From Microbacterium sp. BR1 (lineage in GTDB: Bacteria > Actinomycetota > Actinomycetes > Actinomycetales > Microbacteriaceae), in the NCBI RefSeq assembly GCF_002812725.1, contig NZ_NMUN01000010.1:62001-126000 (forward strand): a stretch of DNA of 64,000 nucleotides. Reading direction: 5' to 3'. The notes beneath the pieces were generated by a model, which worked only from the letters and a program-made list of their open reading frames with translations, was not told the DNA's origin and ran no database searches. Positions 52,358 through 61,469 of this stretch are shown in pieces; the stretch's first letter is position 1; the number at the start of each line of letters is the position of its first letter. A program made the position numbers and the translations under genes.

Positions 52358-52387
52358 AGCCGACGCGCGGCGGTGCCCTCTCCGCGG

Positions 52388-52777
52388 TCAGTCGAGGCCG
52401 AAGTCGGCGAGCTCGGACTCGGTGAGCATGCGCGACCGGATCAGGAATCGCATGCCCGTGGGTCCTTCGACGCTGAAGCCCGCTCCGCGCCCCGGCACCA
52501 CATCGATCGTCAGGTGGGTGTACTTCCAGTACTCGAACTGCGACTCCGACATATAGATCTCGACCGGATCATCCAGCCCGACGTCGATCGAGCCGAGCAG
52601 CACGTCGGAAGGCCCGGTGATGAACATGCCGACGGGATAGCACATGGGCGCTGACCCGTCGCAGCATCCGCCGGACTGATGGAACATCAGCGGCCCATGC
52701 TGCAGGGTCAGCTGCCGCACCATGGTGGCCGCGGCATCCGTCACTGCCACGCGTTCGCTCATGTCGGTTGTGCTCAT
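52388..52777 (-). CDS. DUF779 family protein
   Basis: 129 residues. The Cys-rich FHQSGGCCDGSAPMCYPVG near residue 32 and VEIYMSESQFEYWKYTHLTI are family hallmarks. DUF779 genes are regularly next to NAD-dependent acetaldehyde dehydrogenases, as here, and the cysteines could bind a metal or an aldehyde; the role is unproven. ATG 52777 follows GGGAGCGAAAGG. It is 125 bp after the ALDH gene, with a strong inverted repeat between. Confidence 0.88.
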   Translation of the reverse strand: MSTTDMSERVAVTDAAATMVRQLTLQHGPLMFHQSGGCCDGSAPMCYPVGMFITGPSDVLLGSIDVGLDDPVEIYMSESQFEYWKYTHLTIDVVPGRGAGFSVEGPTGMRFLIRSRMLTESELADFGLD

Positions 52778-52832
52778 CCTTTCGCTCCCTTCACCATGCA
52801 CCGGCACCGCCATGTCCCAACTACTCCGTTTC

Positions 52833-52885
52833 GTGTCCCACTTTCGCCCGGAATGGAGCTCCCATGGCGGGCGAAAGTGGGACAC
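52833..52885. repeat. Perfect 18-bp inverted repeat between the ALDH and DUF779 genes
   Basis: Left arm GTGTCCCACTTTCGCCCG (52833-52850) and its exact reverse complement at 52868-52885, with a 17-bp spacer that itself carries ATGG/CCAT. A partial extra copy (TGTCCCAAC) is at 52813. It has no T-run. It could be a transcription attenuator lowering DUF779 relative to ALDH, or a small mobile palindromic repeat. Confidence 0.7.
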
Positions 52886-52902
52886 GGGATGGAGGCGGCG
52901 AC

Positions 52903-54450
52903 TCAGAAGAAGCCCATCGGCCCCTCTGCGTACGACACCAGCAGGTTCTTCGTCTGCTGGTAGTGGTCGAGCATCTTCAGGTGGTTCTCGCGCCCGATGC
53001 CGGACTGCTTGTACCCGCCGAACGCCGCGTGCGCGGGGTACTGGTGGTACGTGTTCGTCCAGACGCGTCCAGCCTCGATCGCCCGCCCCGCGCGGTACGC
53101 GATGTCGCCCGAACGGCTCCACACACCGGCGCCGAGGCCGTAGAGGGTGTCGTTGGCGATGTCGATCGCGCCGTCGAAGTCGTCGAACGACGTGACCGAG
53201 ACGACCGGCCCGAAGATCTCCTCCTGGAAGATCCGCATGTCGTTCGTGCCCTCGAACACGGTCGGCTGCACGTAGAAGCCGTCCGAGAGATCGCCGCCGA
53301 GATCCACGCGCTCGCCCCCGGTGAGCAACTTCGCGCCACCGGCCTTGCCGATGTCGATGTAGCTGAGGATCTTCTCGAGCTGGTCATTGGATGCCTGGGC
53401 CCCGAGCATCGTCGCCGGATCCAGGGGGTTGCCCTGCACGATCTTGCCGACCCGCTCGAGTCCGTCGCCGAGGAGCTGGTCATAGATCGATCGCTGGATC
53501 AACGCGCGCGAGGGGCAGGTGCACACCTCGCCGCCGTTCAAGGCGAAGAACGTGAACCCCTCGAGCGCCTTGTCGTAGTAGTCGTCGCGTGAACGGGCGA
53601 CGTCCTCGAAGAAGACGTTCGCGCTCTTGCCGCCGAGCTCGAGCGTGACGGGGATGAGGTTCTGCGAGGCGTACTGCATGATCAGGCGGCCGGTCGTGGT
53701 CTCGCCCGTGAAGGCGACCTTGCGAATGCGCTTGTGCTGCGCGAGCGGTGCGCCCGCCTCGATGCCGAACCCGTTCACGATGTTCACGACACCGGCGGGC
53801 AGCAGATCGCCGATGATGTCGAACAGGAACATGATCGACGCCGGGGTCTGCTCGGCGGGCTTCAGCACGACGCAGTTGCCGGCCGCGAGCGCGGGGGCGA
53901 GCTTCCACGTCGCCATGAGGATCGGAAAGTTCCACGGGATGATCTGCCCGACCACACCGAGCGGCTCGTTGAAGTGGTAGGCGACGGTGTCTTCGTCCAG
54001 CTGGCTGAGCGAACCCTCCTGCGCACGCAGCACACCGGCGAAGTACCGGAAGTGGTCGACGACGAGCGGGATGTCGGCCGCGAGGGTCTCGCGGACGGGC
54101 TTGCCGTTGTCCCACGTCTCGGCCACGGCGATCATCTCGAGGTTCTGCTCGATGCGATCGGCGATCTTGTTCAGGATGTTGGCGCGCTCGGCCGGTGTCG
54201 TCTTCTTCCACGAGGCGAACGCCTTCCACGCGACATCCACGGCCCGGTCGATGTCTTCGGCGGTGCCGCGGCCGACCTCGCAGAAGGGCTTGCCGTTGAC
54301 CGGCGAGATGTTCTCGAAGTACTGGCCCTTCACCGGATCGACGAACGCGCCGCCGATGTAGTGCCCATATCTGTTGCGGTACTCGGCGAGCGCCCCGCGC
54401 TGGCCCGGGGCTGCGTAGACGCTCGAGACGCCCTCTTCGACGATGGTCAT
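52903..54450 (-). CDS. NAD-dependent acetaldehyde dehydrogenase (ExaC/AldB type)
   Basis: 515 residues. Catalytic Cys in [18 protein letters not shown], Glu in [15 protein letters not shown], cofactor segment [20 protein letters not shown] and [11 protein letters not shown]. The [11 protein letters not shown] context is typical of the ExaC/AldB acetaldehyde dehydrogenase subgroup that oxidises short aldehydes to acids. ATG 54450 with GGAGACAGAC upstream. Together with DUF779, the GAF regulator and the zinc ADH on the other side, it forms an alcohol-to-acetate oxidation module. Confidence 0.94.
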   Translation of the reverse strand: MTIVEEGVSSVYAAPGQRGALAEYRNRYGHYIGGAFVDPVKGQYFENISPVNGKPFCEVGRGTAEDIDRAVDVAWKAFASWKKTTPAERANILNKIADRIEQNLEMIAVAETWDNGKPVRETLAADIPLVVDHFRYFAGVLRAQEGSLSQLDEDTVAYHFNEPLGVVGQIIPWNFPILMATWKLAPALAAGNCVVLKPAEQTPASIMFLFDIIGDLLPAGVVNIVNGFGIEAGAPLAQHKRIRKVAFTGETTTGRLIMQYASQNLIPVTLELGGKSANVFFEDVARSRDDYYDKALEGFTFFALNGGEVCTCPSRALIQRSIYDQLLGDGLERVGKIVQGNPLDPATMLGAQASNDQLEKILSYIDIGKAGGAKLLTGGERVDLGGDLSDGFYVQPTVFEGTNDMRIFQEEIFGPVVSVTSFDDFDGAIDIANDTLYGLGAGVWSRSGDIAYRAGRAIEAGRVWTNTYHQYPAHAAFGGYKQSGIGRENHLKMLDHYQQTKNLLVSYAEGPMGFF

Positions 54451-54571
54451 GTCTGTCTCCTTCGACGTGTCATGAGTGAGCGGCATGCGCTGCCGCGATC
54501 TGCGTCGACGGTAGGCCGCGCAACGTTGCATCGCGTTGCGCGGGCGCGGATGGCTCGACCCCGGGGGCCCG

Positions 54572-55912
54572 TCAGGCTTCGAGGCGCGCGATGCGCGCGA
54601 CGAGACCCGCGCGCCGGGGGGAACGAGCCGGCAGCAGACTCAGGCACAGCCGCAGGACTTCGTCGTCTTCGGACGCCTCTTCGGTATCGGCATACGCCAG
54701 GAGGACGTCGACGGATGCCTCGGCGATGAGTGCCTCGCGAAGGGACTGGCGAACGCTGTCCCTGACCATCTCGACGCCGGGCGCGACCGAGTCCGGCAGC
54801 ACCGCGCCCCGATAGGCCGCGAGCGCGACGCGGTGAGCGCCGCGGTCGAGAAGCGACAGCACGTGCTGAGCGTCCGTCTCGAGTTCCGGCCCGAGGCGAT
54901 ACGGGCGCGAGGCGGGAACGAGGTGCGGGGCGGTGCGCTCGAGCGCCTTCCGCAGGCGAACCATCTCGGGCCGGAGGGTCTCTGCCGAGGCACTCTCGCC
55001 GTAGACGAGCTCGGCGAGCCCGTCGGCCGACAGGCCCTGACGGTGGGTCGCGAGCATCAGGAGGATCTCGGCATGACGGGCGCTGAGCTCAGTCATCCGG
55101 TCCGAACCTTCGCCCGCGATCTCCAGGAGCGCCCGATCCCGTCCGAGCACCCGGAGCGTCGAGCGCACGACCTCGGGCCGCGGGGCACGGCGTCGCGGCC
55201 GCCGGGTTTCCGCAGCCGGCGGGGGGCCCGCCGCCCGCGCACGCAGCCGAGCGACGAGCAGCTCACCCTCGACCGCCCGGGCCGTCGCATCCACCAGAAG
55301 CTGCGCCTGCGGGGTGACGGCGCTCGACCCGCCCGTGACGTCGATGACGCCCAGGATGCGTCGGGTCTCGGGATCGTGCACGGGCGCAGCCGTGCAACTC
55401 CAGGGCTGCACCAGACGGTTGTAGTGCTCGGCGCCACGGATCTGCACCGATCGATCGAGGGCCAGGGCGGTCCCCGGGGCGGCGGTTCCGACCACGGATT
55501 CCGACCAGTTCGCGCCCGCGACGAATCCCATCTCGCCCGTCAGCGCGCGCACGTTCCGGTCACCCTCGACCCAGAGCAGGCGCCCGGCAGCATCGCCGAC
55601 CGCGACCGCGACACCAGATTCGGCCGCGTCACCAGGCAGGAGAAGCGCTCGGATCATCTCGAGCACCTCCGCGAGCGGATGCGTGCGGCGATACTCCTCG
55701 AGTTCCGCGGGCGACAGCGCCACGGGCGGGAGCGCCTCGGCGCCGACGAGGCCCGCGAGCGATCGGCGCCAGGATTCACGCACGAGGGGACGCACGTCGA
55801 GCAGGCGCTGATCGCCGGAATTGCCGTGCACCAACTCGTCATGCGCGCGCTCGATCAGCAGGCGCGACGTCTCGGGCGAGACCTCGCGCCGCGACGACCA
55901 CGGCGACGACAT
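54572..55912 (-). CDS. GAF-domain transcriptional regulator (AcoR-like N-terminus)
   Basis: 446 residues. The N-terminal part ([70 protein letters not shown]) matches the GAF sensor of AcoR-type regulators. The sigma-54 ATPase domain is absent. The C-terminal ~200 residues ([32 protein letters not shown]) look like a winged helix of the OmpR/SARP type. It likely controls the adjacent aldehyde and alcohol dehydrogenases in response to a small carbonyl compound. The start may instead be GTG 55942. Confidence 0.82.
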   Translation of the reverse strand: MSSPWSSRREVSPETSRLLIERAHDELVHGNSGDQRLLDVRPLVRESWRRSLAGLVGAEALPPVALSPAELEEYRRTHPLAEVLEMIRALLLPGDAAESGVAVAVGDAAGRLLWVEGDRNVRALTGEMGFVAGANWSESVVGTAAPGTALALDRSVQIRGAEHYNRLVQPWSCTAAPVHDPETRRILGVIDVTGGSSAVTPQAQLLVDATARAVEGELLVARLRARAAGPPPAAETRRPRRRAPRPEVVRSTLRVLGRDRALLEIAGEGSDRMTELSARHAEILLMLATHRQGLSADGLAELVYGESASAETLRPEMVRLRKALERTAPHLVPASRPYRLGPELETDAQHVLSLLDRGAHRVALAAYRGAVLPDSVAPGVEMVRDSVRQSLREALIAEASVDVLLAYADTEEASEDDEVLRLCLSLLPARSPRRAGLVARIARLEA

Positions 55913-56012
55913 GCGGATCCCATCTGCGTTGACGGTCCGCACAGGCTATCGCGCGCATTTGTCACGGGCCAGGGGGCTGACGGGATGCACACCCGGAGGA
56001 GCAGACTGAGAA

Positions 56013-56040
56013 ACGCAGAGAACTGAGAACACGCAGAGAA
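56013..56040. promoter_or_regulatory. Direct repeats upstream of the alcohol dehydrogenase
   Basis: ACGCAGAGAA occurs at 56013-56022 and 56031-56040, 18 bp apart, directly before the gene's ribosome site. Candidate binding site for the neighbouring GAF regulator, which is divergent. Confidence 0.45.
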
Positions 56041-56052
56041 TGGGAGTTGACC

Positions 56053-57087
56053 ATGAAGGCAGTCCAGTACCGCGAGATCGGCAAAGGTCCCGAGGTCGTC
56101 GAGATCGATACACCGGAGCCCGGGCCCGGGCAGATCCGACTCAAGGTCACGGCAGCAGGGCTCTGCCACTCCGATTGGTTCCTGATGGACCTCCCGGCTG
56201 AGCAGTACATCTACGGCCTACCGCTGACTCTCGGACACGAGGGCGCGGGGACGGTCGACAAGCTGGGCGAAGGGGTCGAGGGCATCGAGCTCGGCGGTTC
56301 ATACGCGATCTACGGTCCGTGGGGGTGCGGACAGTGCCACGCGTGCTCCCAGGGGCGCGAGAACTATTGCCCGAACGCCGCGGCCCAGGGCATTGCCCCT
56401 CCCGGCCTGGGCGCCCCCGGTGCGATGGCCGAGTACGTGATCGTCGACGACGCACGCCACCTGGTGCCGCTCGGCGATCTCGATCCGGTCGCGACCGTGT
56501 CCCTCACGGACGCCGGCCTGACGCCGTACCACGCGATCCGGTCAGCCGCAGCAAAGCTGTACCCCGGCGCGACCGCCGTCGTCATCGGCGCGGGCGGCCT
56601 CGGCCACGTCGCGATCCAGATCCTGCGGGCCGTCTCGTCAGCCACGGTGATCGTGGTGGATCTGAACGAGGACAAGCTCGCGCTCGCGCGCGAAGTGGGT
56701 GCCCACCACACCGTGATCTCGGGCCCTGACACGGTCGCCGAGATCAAGCGGCTGACGGGAGAGGCGGGCGCCGAGACCGTCTTCGACTTCGTCGGGGTGC
56801 AGCAGACGATCGACACCGCGCGCGCCGTGGTGGCGATGGATGGCTTCGTGCACATCGTCGGGATCGGTGGCGGCACGATGCAGACCGGGTTCTTCGCCAC
56901 CCCGTTCGGTGCGGCGGTTCGTGCCCCGTACTGGGGATCGCGCAGTGAGCTGATCGAGGTACTCGATCTCGCCCGCGCGGGCGATGTCGAGGTGCACGTC
57001 GAGCGGTACGGCATCGACGACGCCGTCGAGGCGTACGCGAAACTGCACGCGGGAACCGTGCGGGGCCGAGCCGTCGTCGTGCCCTGA
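56053..57087 (+). CDS. Zinc-dependent NAD(P) alcohol dehydrogenase
   Basis: 344 residues. Catalytic zinc motif AAGLCHSDWFLM and TLGHEGAGTV, structural zinc cysteines in CGQCHACSQGRENYC, Rossmann motif VIGAGGLGHVAIQ. Belongs to the AdhA/AdhP-type MDR family oxidising primary alcohols to aldehydes; the acetaldehyde dehydrogenase across the divergent regulator would take the product. ATG 56053 preceded by GGGAGTTGACC. Confidence 0.93.
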   Translation: MKAVQYREIGKGPEVVEIDTPEPGPGQIRLKVTAAGLCHSDWFLMDLPAEQYIYGLPLTLGHEGAGTVDKLGEGVEGIELGGSYAIYGPWGCGQCHACSQGRENYCPNAAAQGIAPPGLGAPGAMAEYVIVDDARHLVPLGDLDPVATVSLTDAGLTPYHAIRSAAAKLYPGATAVVIGAGGLGHVAIQILRAVSSATVIVVDLNEDKLALAREVGAHHTVISGPDTVAEIKRLTGEAGAETVFDFVGVQQTIDTARAVVAMDGFVHIVGIGGGTMQTGFFATPFGAAVRAPYWGSRSELIEVLDLARAGDVEVHVERYGIDDAVEAYAKLHAGTVRGRAVVVP

Positions 57088-57108
57088 GCCCCGCCTTCCC
57101 CGAGCCGC

Positions 57109-57151
57109 AGCGCCGCTCCGCCCCCGCAGAAGTGGGGCGCGGAGCGGCGTC
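57109..57151. terminator. GC-rich hairpin between convergent genes
   Basis: CGCCGCTCCGCCCC pairs with GGGGCGCGGAGCGGCG (one bulge) in the 86-bp gap between the alcohol dehydrogenase stop and the HxlR stop. Likely shared terminator without a T-run. Confidence 0.5.
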
Positions 57152-57173
57152 GGCATTCAAACGCGGAGGATGC

Positions 57174-57521
57174 CTAGGCGGTCGGCTGTTCCGTGAGGTT
57201 GCCCGATGCCCATCGACCGAGCTCGTCGAGAATCGGCAGCAGACGTTCGCCACTGTCGCTCAGCGCGTACGCAACCGCGGTCGGGGGACCGGGGGTGACG
57301 GTGCGCACAACGAGCCCGGCCTCGGCGAGTCCGGCCAGGCGGTCCGACAGCACGGCGTCGCTGATGCCCGGAACCGCACGCCGCAGGCCGCCGAATGTCG
57401 AGGCGCCGCTGCCGAGCGCCGAGACGATCATCCCGTTCCAGCGCTTGCCCAACACCGAGAACGCGAGCGTCACGGCCGCGTCGCAGACCTCGCGCTCGTG
57501 CTCGTCGTCGGGGGGTGCCAT
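57174..57521 (-). CDS. HxlR-family transcriptional regulator
   Basis: 115 residues, one winged helix. CDAAVTLAFSVLGKRWNGMI is the typical HxlR start with a near-N-terminal Cys that can sense oxidants or quinones in related proteins; ISDAVLSDRLAGLAEAGLVV is the recognition region and GRWASGNL the dimer helix end. Divergent from a flavodoxin-like reductase, a common pairing in quinone/diamide responses. Confidence 0.9.
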   Translation of the reverse strand: MAPPDDEHEREVCDAAVTLAFSVLGKRWNGMIVSALGSGASTFGGLRRAVPGISDAVLSDRLAGLAEAGLVVRTVTPGPPTAVAYALSDSGERLLPILDELGRWASGNLTEQPTA

Positions 57522-57558
57522 GGAATCATCGTACGGGTGCTACAGTCTCCGGAGTCGC

Positions 57559-57578
57559 TATATTTTACTTAGTTACTT
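57559..57578. promoter_or_regulatory. Promoter/operator region between the HxlR and reductase genes
   Basis: An A/T-rich stretch with TATATT (57559-57564), a possible -10 of the reductase gene, and the repeated TACTTAGTTACTT (57566-57578), a candidate HxlR site. Confidence 0.4.
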
Positions 57579-57598
57579 CGGATTCCAGATAGGACACC

Positions 57599-58258
57599 AT
57601 GACCACGCTGTTCCGGCTCGACGCCAGCATCCTTCCCCCCACCTCCTCGAGCCGCGCGCTCGCCGATCTCGTCGAGGCCGAGTGGCTCTCGACGCATCCG
57701 ACATCCGACGTCGTTCGACGCGACCTGTCCACGGAACCGATTCCGGCGACCGCGTGGGCAGACGCCGTCACCTCCAACTTCACGCCCGCCGCGGATCACA
57801 CCGACGGCCAGCGTGCAGCCCGTGCACTGGCAGCAGAGCTCGCCGACGAGATGATCGCCGCCGACGCCCTGCTGTTCGCCGTTCCGCTCTACAACTACGG
57901 GGTGTCCCAGCACTTCAAGACCTGGTTCGACCTTGCTTACACCGATCCGCGCATCGACCCGCAGGGCACCGCGCTCCGTGGTAAGCCCGCAACCCTCGTC
58001 ACGGTGCTCGGTGGCAACTACGCCCCCGGAACGCCGAAGGAAGGGTGGGATCACTCGACCGCGTGGCTGCGTCGCGTTCTGGAGGATGTCTGGGGCCTCG
58101 ACCTGCGGGTCGTGGAGCGTCCCTTCACGCTCGTCGGCGTGAACCCGGCCCTCGACGCGTTCGTCGATGTGGCCGCGGACCTGAAGCAGACGGCCGAGAC
58201 GCACGCCGTCCGATCCGGTCGCGAGATCGCGGGACTCGCCGCCTCTGCCGCGAGCTGA
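57599..58258 (+). CDS. FMN-dependent NAD(P)H oxidoreductase (flavodoxin-like/azoreductase family)
   Basis: 219 residues, flavodoxin-like fold. ADALLFAVPLYNYGVSQHFK followed by TWFDLAYTD is the azoreductase/NQO1-type FMN and NAD(P)H site, and VLGGNYAPGTPKEGWDHS with WGLDLRVVERP fits the AzoR group. Members reduce quinones, azo dyes and electrophiles. Divergently paired with HxlR, which likely represses it until electrophile stress occurs. ATG 57599 preceded by AGGACACC. Confidence 0.9.
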   Translation: MTTLFRLDASILPPTSSSRALADLVEAEWLSTHPTSDVVRRDLSTEPIPATAWADAVTSNFTPAADHTDGQRAARALAAELADEMIAADALLFAVPLYNYGVSQHFKTWFDLAYTDPRIDPQGTALRGKPATLVTVLGGNYAPGTPKEGWDHSTAWLRRVLEDVWGLDLRVVERPFTLVGVNPALDAFVDVAADLKQTAETHAVRSGREIAGLAASAAS

Positions 58259-58279
58259 ATTCGGAACGGCAGGAGGTGC

Positions 58280-59707
58280 TCAGGCGCGCGCGGCCCACCA
58301 GGCACGCAGCCGCGCCTCGGCCTCGACCTCGCCGAGAACGCCCTCGTCCAGGCGTAGATCGAGCAGGAAGCGGTACGCCTCGCCCACCTCGCGTCCCGGG
58401 GGGATCCCCAGCAGCTCCTGAATGCGGTTGCCGTCGAGCTCGGGTCGAATCGACTGCAACTCTTCCTCGGCCTCGAGGTCGGCGATCCGCCGCTCCAGAT
58501 CGTCGTAGGCGGTCCGCAGCCGCGTCGCCTTGCGCTTGTTGCGTGTCGTGACATCGGCGCGGGTCAAGATGTGCAGACGTTCGAGCTGCTCACCGGCATC
58601 GCGCACATATCGACGCACGGCCGAGTCGGTCCACGTGCCCTCCGAGTAGCCGAAGAAGCGCAGATGCTGATCGACCAGGTGCGTGACGGCGGCGATCGTG
58701 TCCGAATCGAACCGCAGGGCCTGCAAGCGCTTGCGTGCCAGCCGAGCCCCGACCGCGTCGTGATGGTGGAATGTCACCCCACCGCCCGACTCGAGCTTGC
58801 GCGTCGCGGGCTTGCCGATATCGTGCAGCAGGGCCGCGAGGCGGAGCGGGACATCCGGATCCGCATCCGGGTGTCGCTCACCCTCGAGGTCGATCGCCTG
58901 CTTCAGCACGGTCAGCGAGTGCTCGTAGACATCCTTGTGGTGGTGGTGCTCGTCCACCTCGAGGCGGAGAGCCGGCAGCTCGGGAAGGAAAACGCCCGCG
59001 AGCCCCGTCTCGACGAGCAGACGGATGCCCCGTACAGGATGGTTCGTCTGAAGCAACCGTACGAGCTCACCCTGGATGCGCTCCGGGCTGACGATCGCCA
59101 GGCTGTCGCGCATCGCCGTGATCGCCTCGAGCGCGTCATCGGCGACGATGAACCCGAGCTGGGACGCGAAACGGGCGGCACGAAGCATCCGGAGCGGGTC
59201 GTCGCCGAAGCTCACGGCCGGGGCTACGGGAGTGCGCAGGATCTGGCTGAGGAGGTCTTCGACGCCCGAGGTCGGGTCGACCAATTGGGGGCCGGGCACA
59301 CGCAGCGCCATGGCGTTGACGGTGAAGTCGCGGCGCACGAGGTCGTCCTCGAGCCTGTCGCCGAACTCGACGACCGGCTTGCGGGTCTCGCCGTCGTACG
59401 CATCTGCACGATATGTGGTGATCTCGACCTGTTCCCCGCGGATGCGGGCACCGATCGTGCCGAACGCGCGTCCGATGTCCCACTGCGCCGTGCTGATCGG
59501 CTTGACGATGCGCAGGATGTCGTCGGGCCGTGCGTTGGTCGTGAAGTCGAGGTCGTGGGTGGGTCGGTCGAGAAGCGCGTCACGAACCGGCCCGCCCACG
59601 ATCGCGAGCTCGAACCCCGCGCGCTCGAACGCACCGGACAACTCCGCCACGATGGACGACGCGGCCAGACTCGCGAGTCGGCCGAGGCCCTCGGCCATAC
59701 TCACCAT
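58280..59707 (-). CDS. cca: CCA tRNA nucleotidyltransferase
   Basis: 475 residues. Class II polymerase-beta head: LAIVGGPVRDALLDRPTHDL followed by DFTTNA gives the GG and DxD motifs; RRDFTVNAMAL and GDDPLRMLRAARFASQLGF bind the incoming nucleotide. A C-terminal HD domain (HSLTVLKQAIDL, RLAALLHDIGKPATR) follows. Adds or repairs the 3' CCA of tRNAs. Its place near murJ is standard in actinobacteria. Confidence 0.96.
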   Translation of the reverse strand: MVSMAEGLGRLASLAASSIVAELSGAFERAGFELAIVGGPVRDALLDRPTHDLDFTTNARPDDILRIVKPISTAQWDIGRAFGTIGARIRGEQVEITTYRADAYDGETRKPVVEFGDRLEDDLVRRDFTVNAMALRVPGPQLVDPTSGVEDLLSQILRTPVAPAVSFGDDPLRMLRAARFASQLGFIVADDALEAITAMRDSLAIVSPERIQGELVRLLQTNHPVRGIRLLVETGLAGVFLPELPALRLEVDEHHHHKDVYEHSLTVLKQAIDLEGERHPDADPDVPLRLAALLHDIGKPATRKLESGGGVTFHHHDAVGARLARKRLQALRFDSDTIAAVTHLVDQHLRFFGYSEGTWTDSAVRRYVRDAGEQLERLHILTRADVTTRNKRKATRLRTAYDDLERRIADLEAEEELQSIRPELDGNRIQELLGIPPGREVGEAYRFLLDLRLDEGVLGEVEAEARLRAWWAARA

Positions 59708-59717
59708 GTCATCCAGC

Positions 59718-61286
59718 CTACCGACGCGTGTCCGACGGCGATGCGGGCGGCGGGCCCGGGCGATCGGTGAAGGTCAAGAACCCGTCTTCGAGCAGACCGC
59801 GAACACGGGGGAGGAGGTCGGCCCGCAGCAGTTCGGGATCGACCTCGAGCAGCTCCGCGATCGCGGCGATCAGGCGTCCCACGGGCAGGTCGCCATCGCT
59901 CGCACCGACCAGCGCGGCGAGGGCGGGGTCGACCGCGAGCGTGCGTCCGAAGCCCCCGCCCTGCCGCAGCTCGATGACACTCGGGTCTTCGGCACCGGGC
60001 AGGTAGTGGCGCGCCTCGGTGACATCACCGGCGGCAAGCAGAACCGCCGCGGCCAGCTCGTCATCGCTCAGTCGCGTCTGGCGGTCATGGGCGCGCAAGC
60101 TTTCGGCGAGATGCATGCCCAGAGCGGCATTCGCGCCGATGACGCCCTCGACACGTTCGAACCGCGACAGGCTGGGCCGACCATCCGACGCCCGACGCAG
60201 CAGGATGTAGCCGAATCCGACCTCGCGAACCTCTCGAGCCTCGAAGTCGTCCAGCCAGGCCGCGAGCATCGATTCGAAGGCGGCGGTACCCGGCACGGTG
60301 CCGCCGTCGCGGATCCAGAGTTCGGCGTATGCGATCGGATCCATCCGGTCACGTTCGATCACCCACGCATCGAGGGGAACGGGTGATGCGGCCACCCAGT
60401 CGCGCACACGGTGCAGGCCATCGCGACCGTCGACATACTCCCAGTTACCCAGCAGCTGCGCGATTCCACCCGGCGTCAGGTGTGCCCCGACCGTGGTGAC
60501 GATGTCGCGCACCAGCGCATCGCCCGTCAGGCCGCCATCGCGGTACTCGTATGCGGGAACGTCGGCGCCGCGCGGCGTGATCACGAACGGCGGATTCGAG
60601 ACGACGCGGTCGAAGACCTCCTCACCGATCGGCTCGAACAGGCTTCCGCGGAGCGTCCGGATGCCGTCCACATCGTTGAGGAGGGCGTTCAACCGCGTGA
60701 ACCGGAGAGCGGCCTCCGAGATGTCGGTCGCCGTCACCTCCGGGCTGTCTCGCCGGGCACGCAGTGATTGGATGCCGCAACCGGAACCCAGGTCGAGCAC
60801 GCGCACGGCCGGCGTCGGAAGCTGCAAGCCTGCAAGGGTCAGCGAGGCCCCGCCGACGCCGAGGACGTGGTCTTCGGGGAGTGGTCCGCTGCGCACCGAC
60901 TCGTCGATGTCGCTCGCGATCCACCACTCGCCCGCACCGTGTTCGTCGACGTATGCCTGCGGACGTATCAGGACGGACGGAATGACCGACCCGTCAGCAA
61001 TTCGCACGAGGCCGAGCTTCTCGACGCCCGGCACCGTCGCCGTCCGGAGCGCCGTCTGCGCGTCGGACAGCGGCACGGGACTGCCCAGGAAGAAGAGTCG
61101 CGCCAACACGGCCACGTCGGACCGGGATCCCGCCACCTCACGGCGCGCGGGAAGCGCCATGCCGCGCCCGAGCGCCTCGTCGGCCGCGACACCCCAGAGC
61201 GCGCGCAATCGGGCACCCGTGTAGCCGGCGTCGGCCAGGTCCACCGCGAGGGCGCGCGCGAGCGCCGGATCAGGTTCGGGGATCAT
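59718..61286 (-). CDS. Class I SAM-dependent methyltransferase (small-domain type) with long C-terminal extension
   Basis: 522 residues. The SAM-binding motif I is VRVLDLGSGCGIQSL, and the catalytic NPPF tetrapeptide is in DRVVSNPPFVITPRG, as in N5-glutamine or base N-methyltransferases. The N-terminal ~140 residues and the C-terminal ~190 residues are extra and conserved in actinobacteria as far as I recall. Substrate unknown; rRNA or protein glutamine is possible. It ends 10 bp before cca. The ATG directly follows GGAGGG, so the true start could differ (TTG 61298). Confidence 0.85.
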   Translation of the reverse strand: MIPEPDPALARALAVDLADAGYTGARLRALWGVAADEALGRGMALPARREVAGSRSDVAVLARLFFLGSPVPLSDAQTALRTATVPGVEKLGLVRIADGSVIPSVLIRPQAYVDEHGAGEWWIASDIDESVRSGPLPEDHVLGVGGASLTLAGLQLPTPAVRVLDLGSGCGIQSLRARRDSPEVTATDISEAALRFTRLNALLNDVDGIRTLRGSLFEPIGEEVFDRVVSNPPFVITPRGADVPAYEYRDGGLTGDALVRDIVTTVGAHLTPGGIAQLLGNWEYVDGRDGLHRVRDWVAASPVPLDAWVIERDRMDPIAYAELWIRDGGTVPGTAAFESMLAAWLDDFEAREVREVGFGYILLRRASDGRPSLSRFERVEGVIGANAALGMHLAESLRAHDRQTRLSDDELAAAVLLAAGDVTEARHYLPGAEDPSVIELRQGGGFGRTLAVDPALAALVGASDGDLPVGRLIAAIAELLEVDPELLRADLLPRVRGLLEDGFLTFTDRPGPPPASPSDTRR

Positions 61287-61469
61287 CCCTCCATTCAAGC
61301 GTGCCCGTCGGGGCGCCGCTCACCCGAACGTCGCTGAAGCCTGTCCCCGCGGCCTCTGCCCGCTCAACACCGTCGACCGGCGGCGGTGCGCCGGGAACGC
61401 AGAGGCGAGCGCCGTAGAATCGGGCGAAATGTGCGAACTCTCGCACTCAACGAAAAACCCGGACTCACC

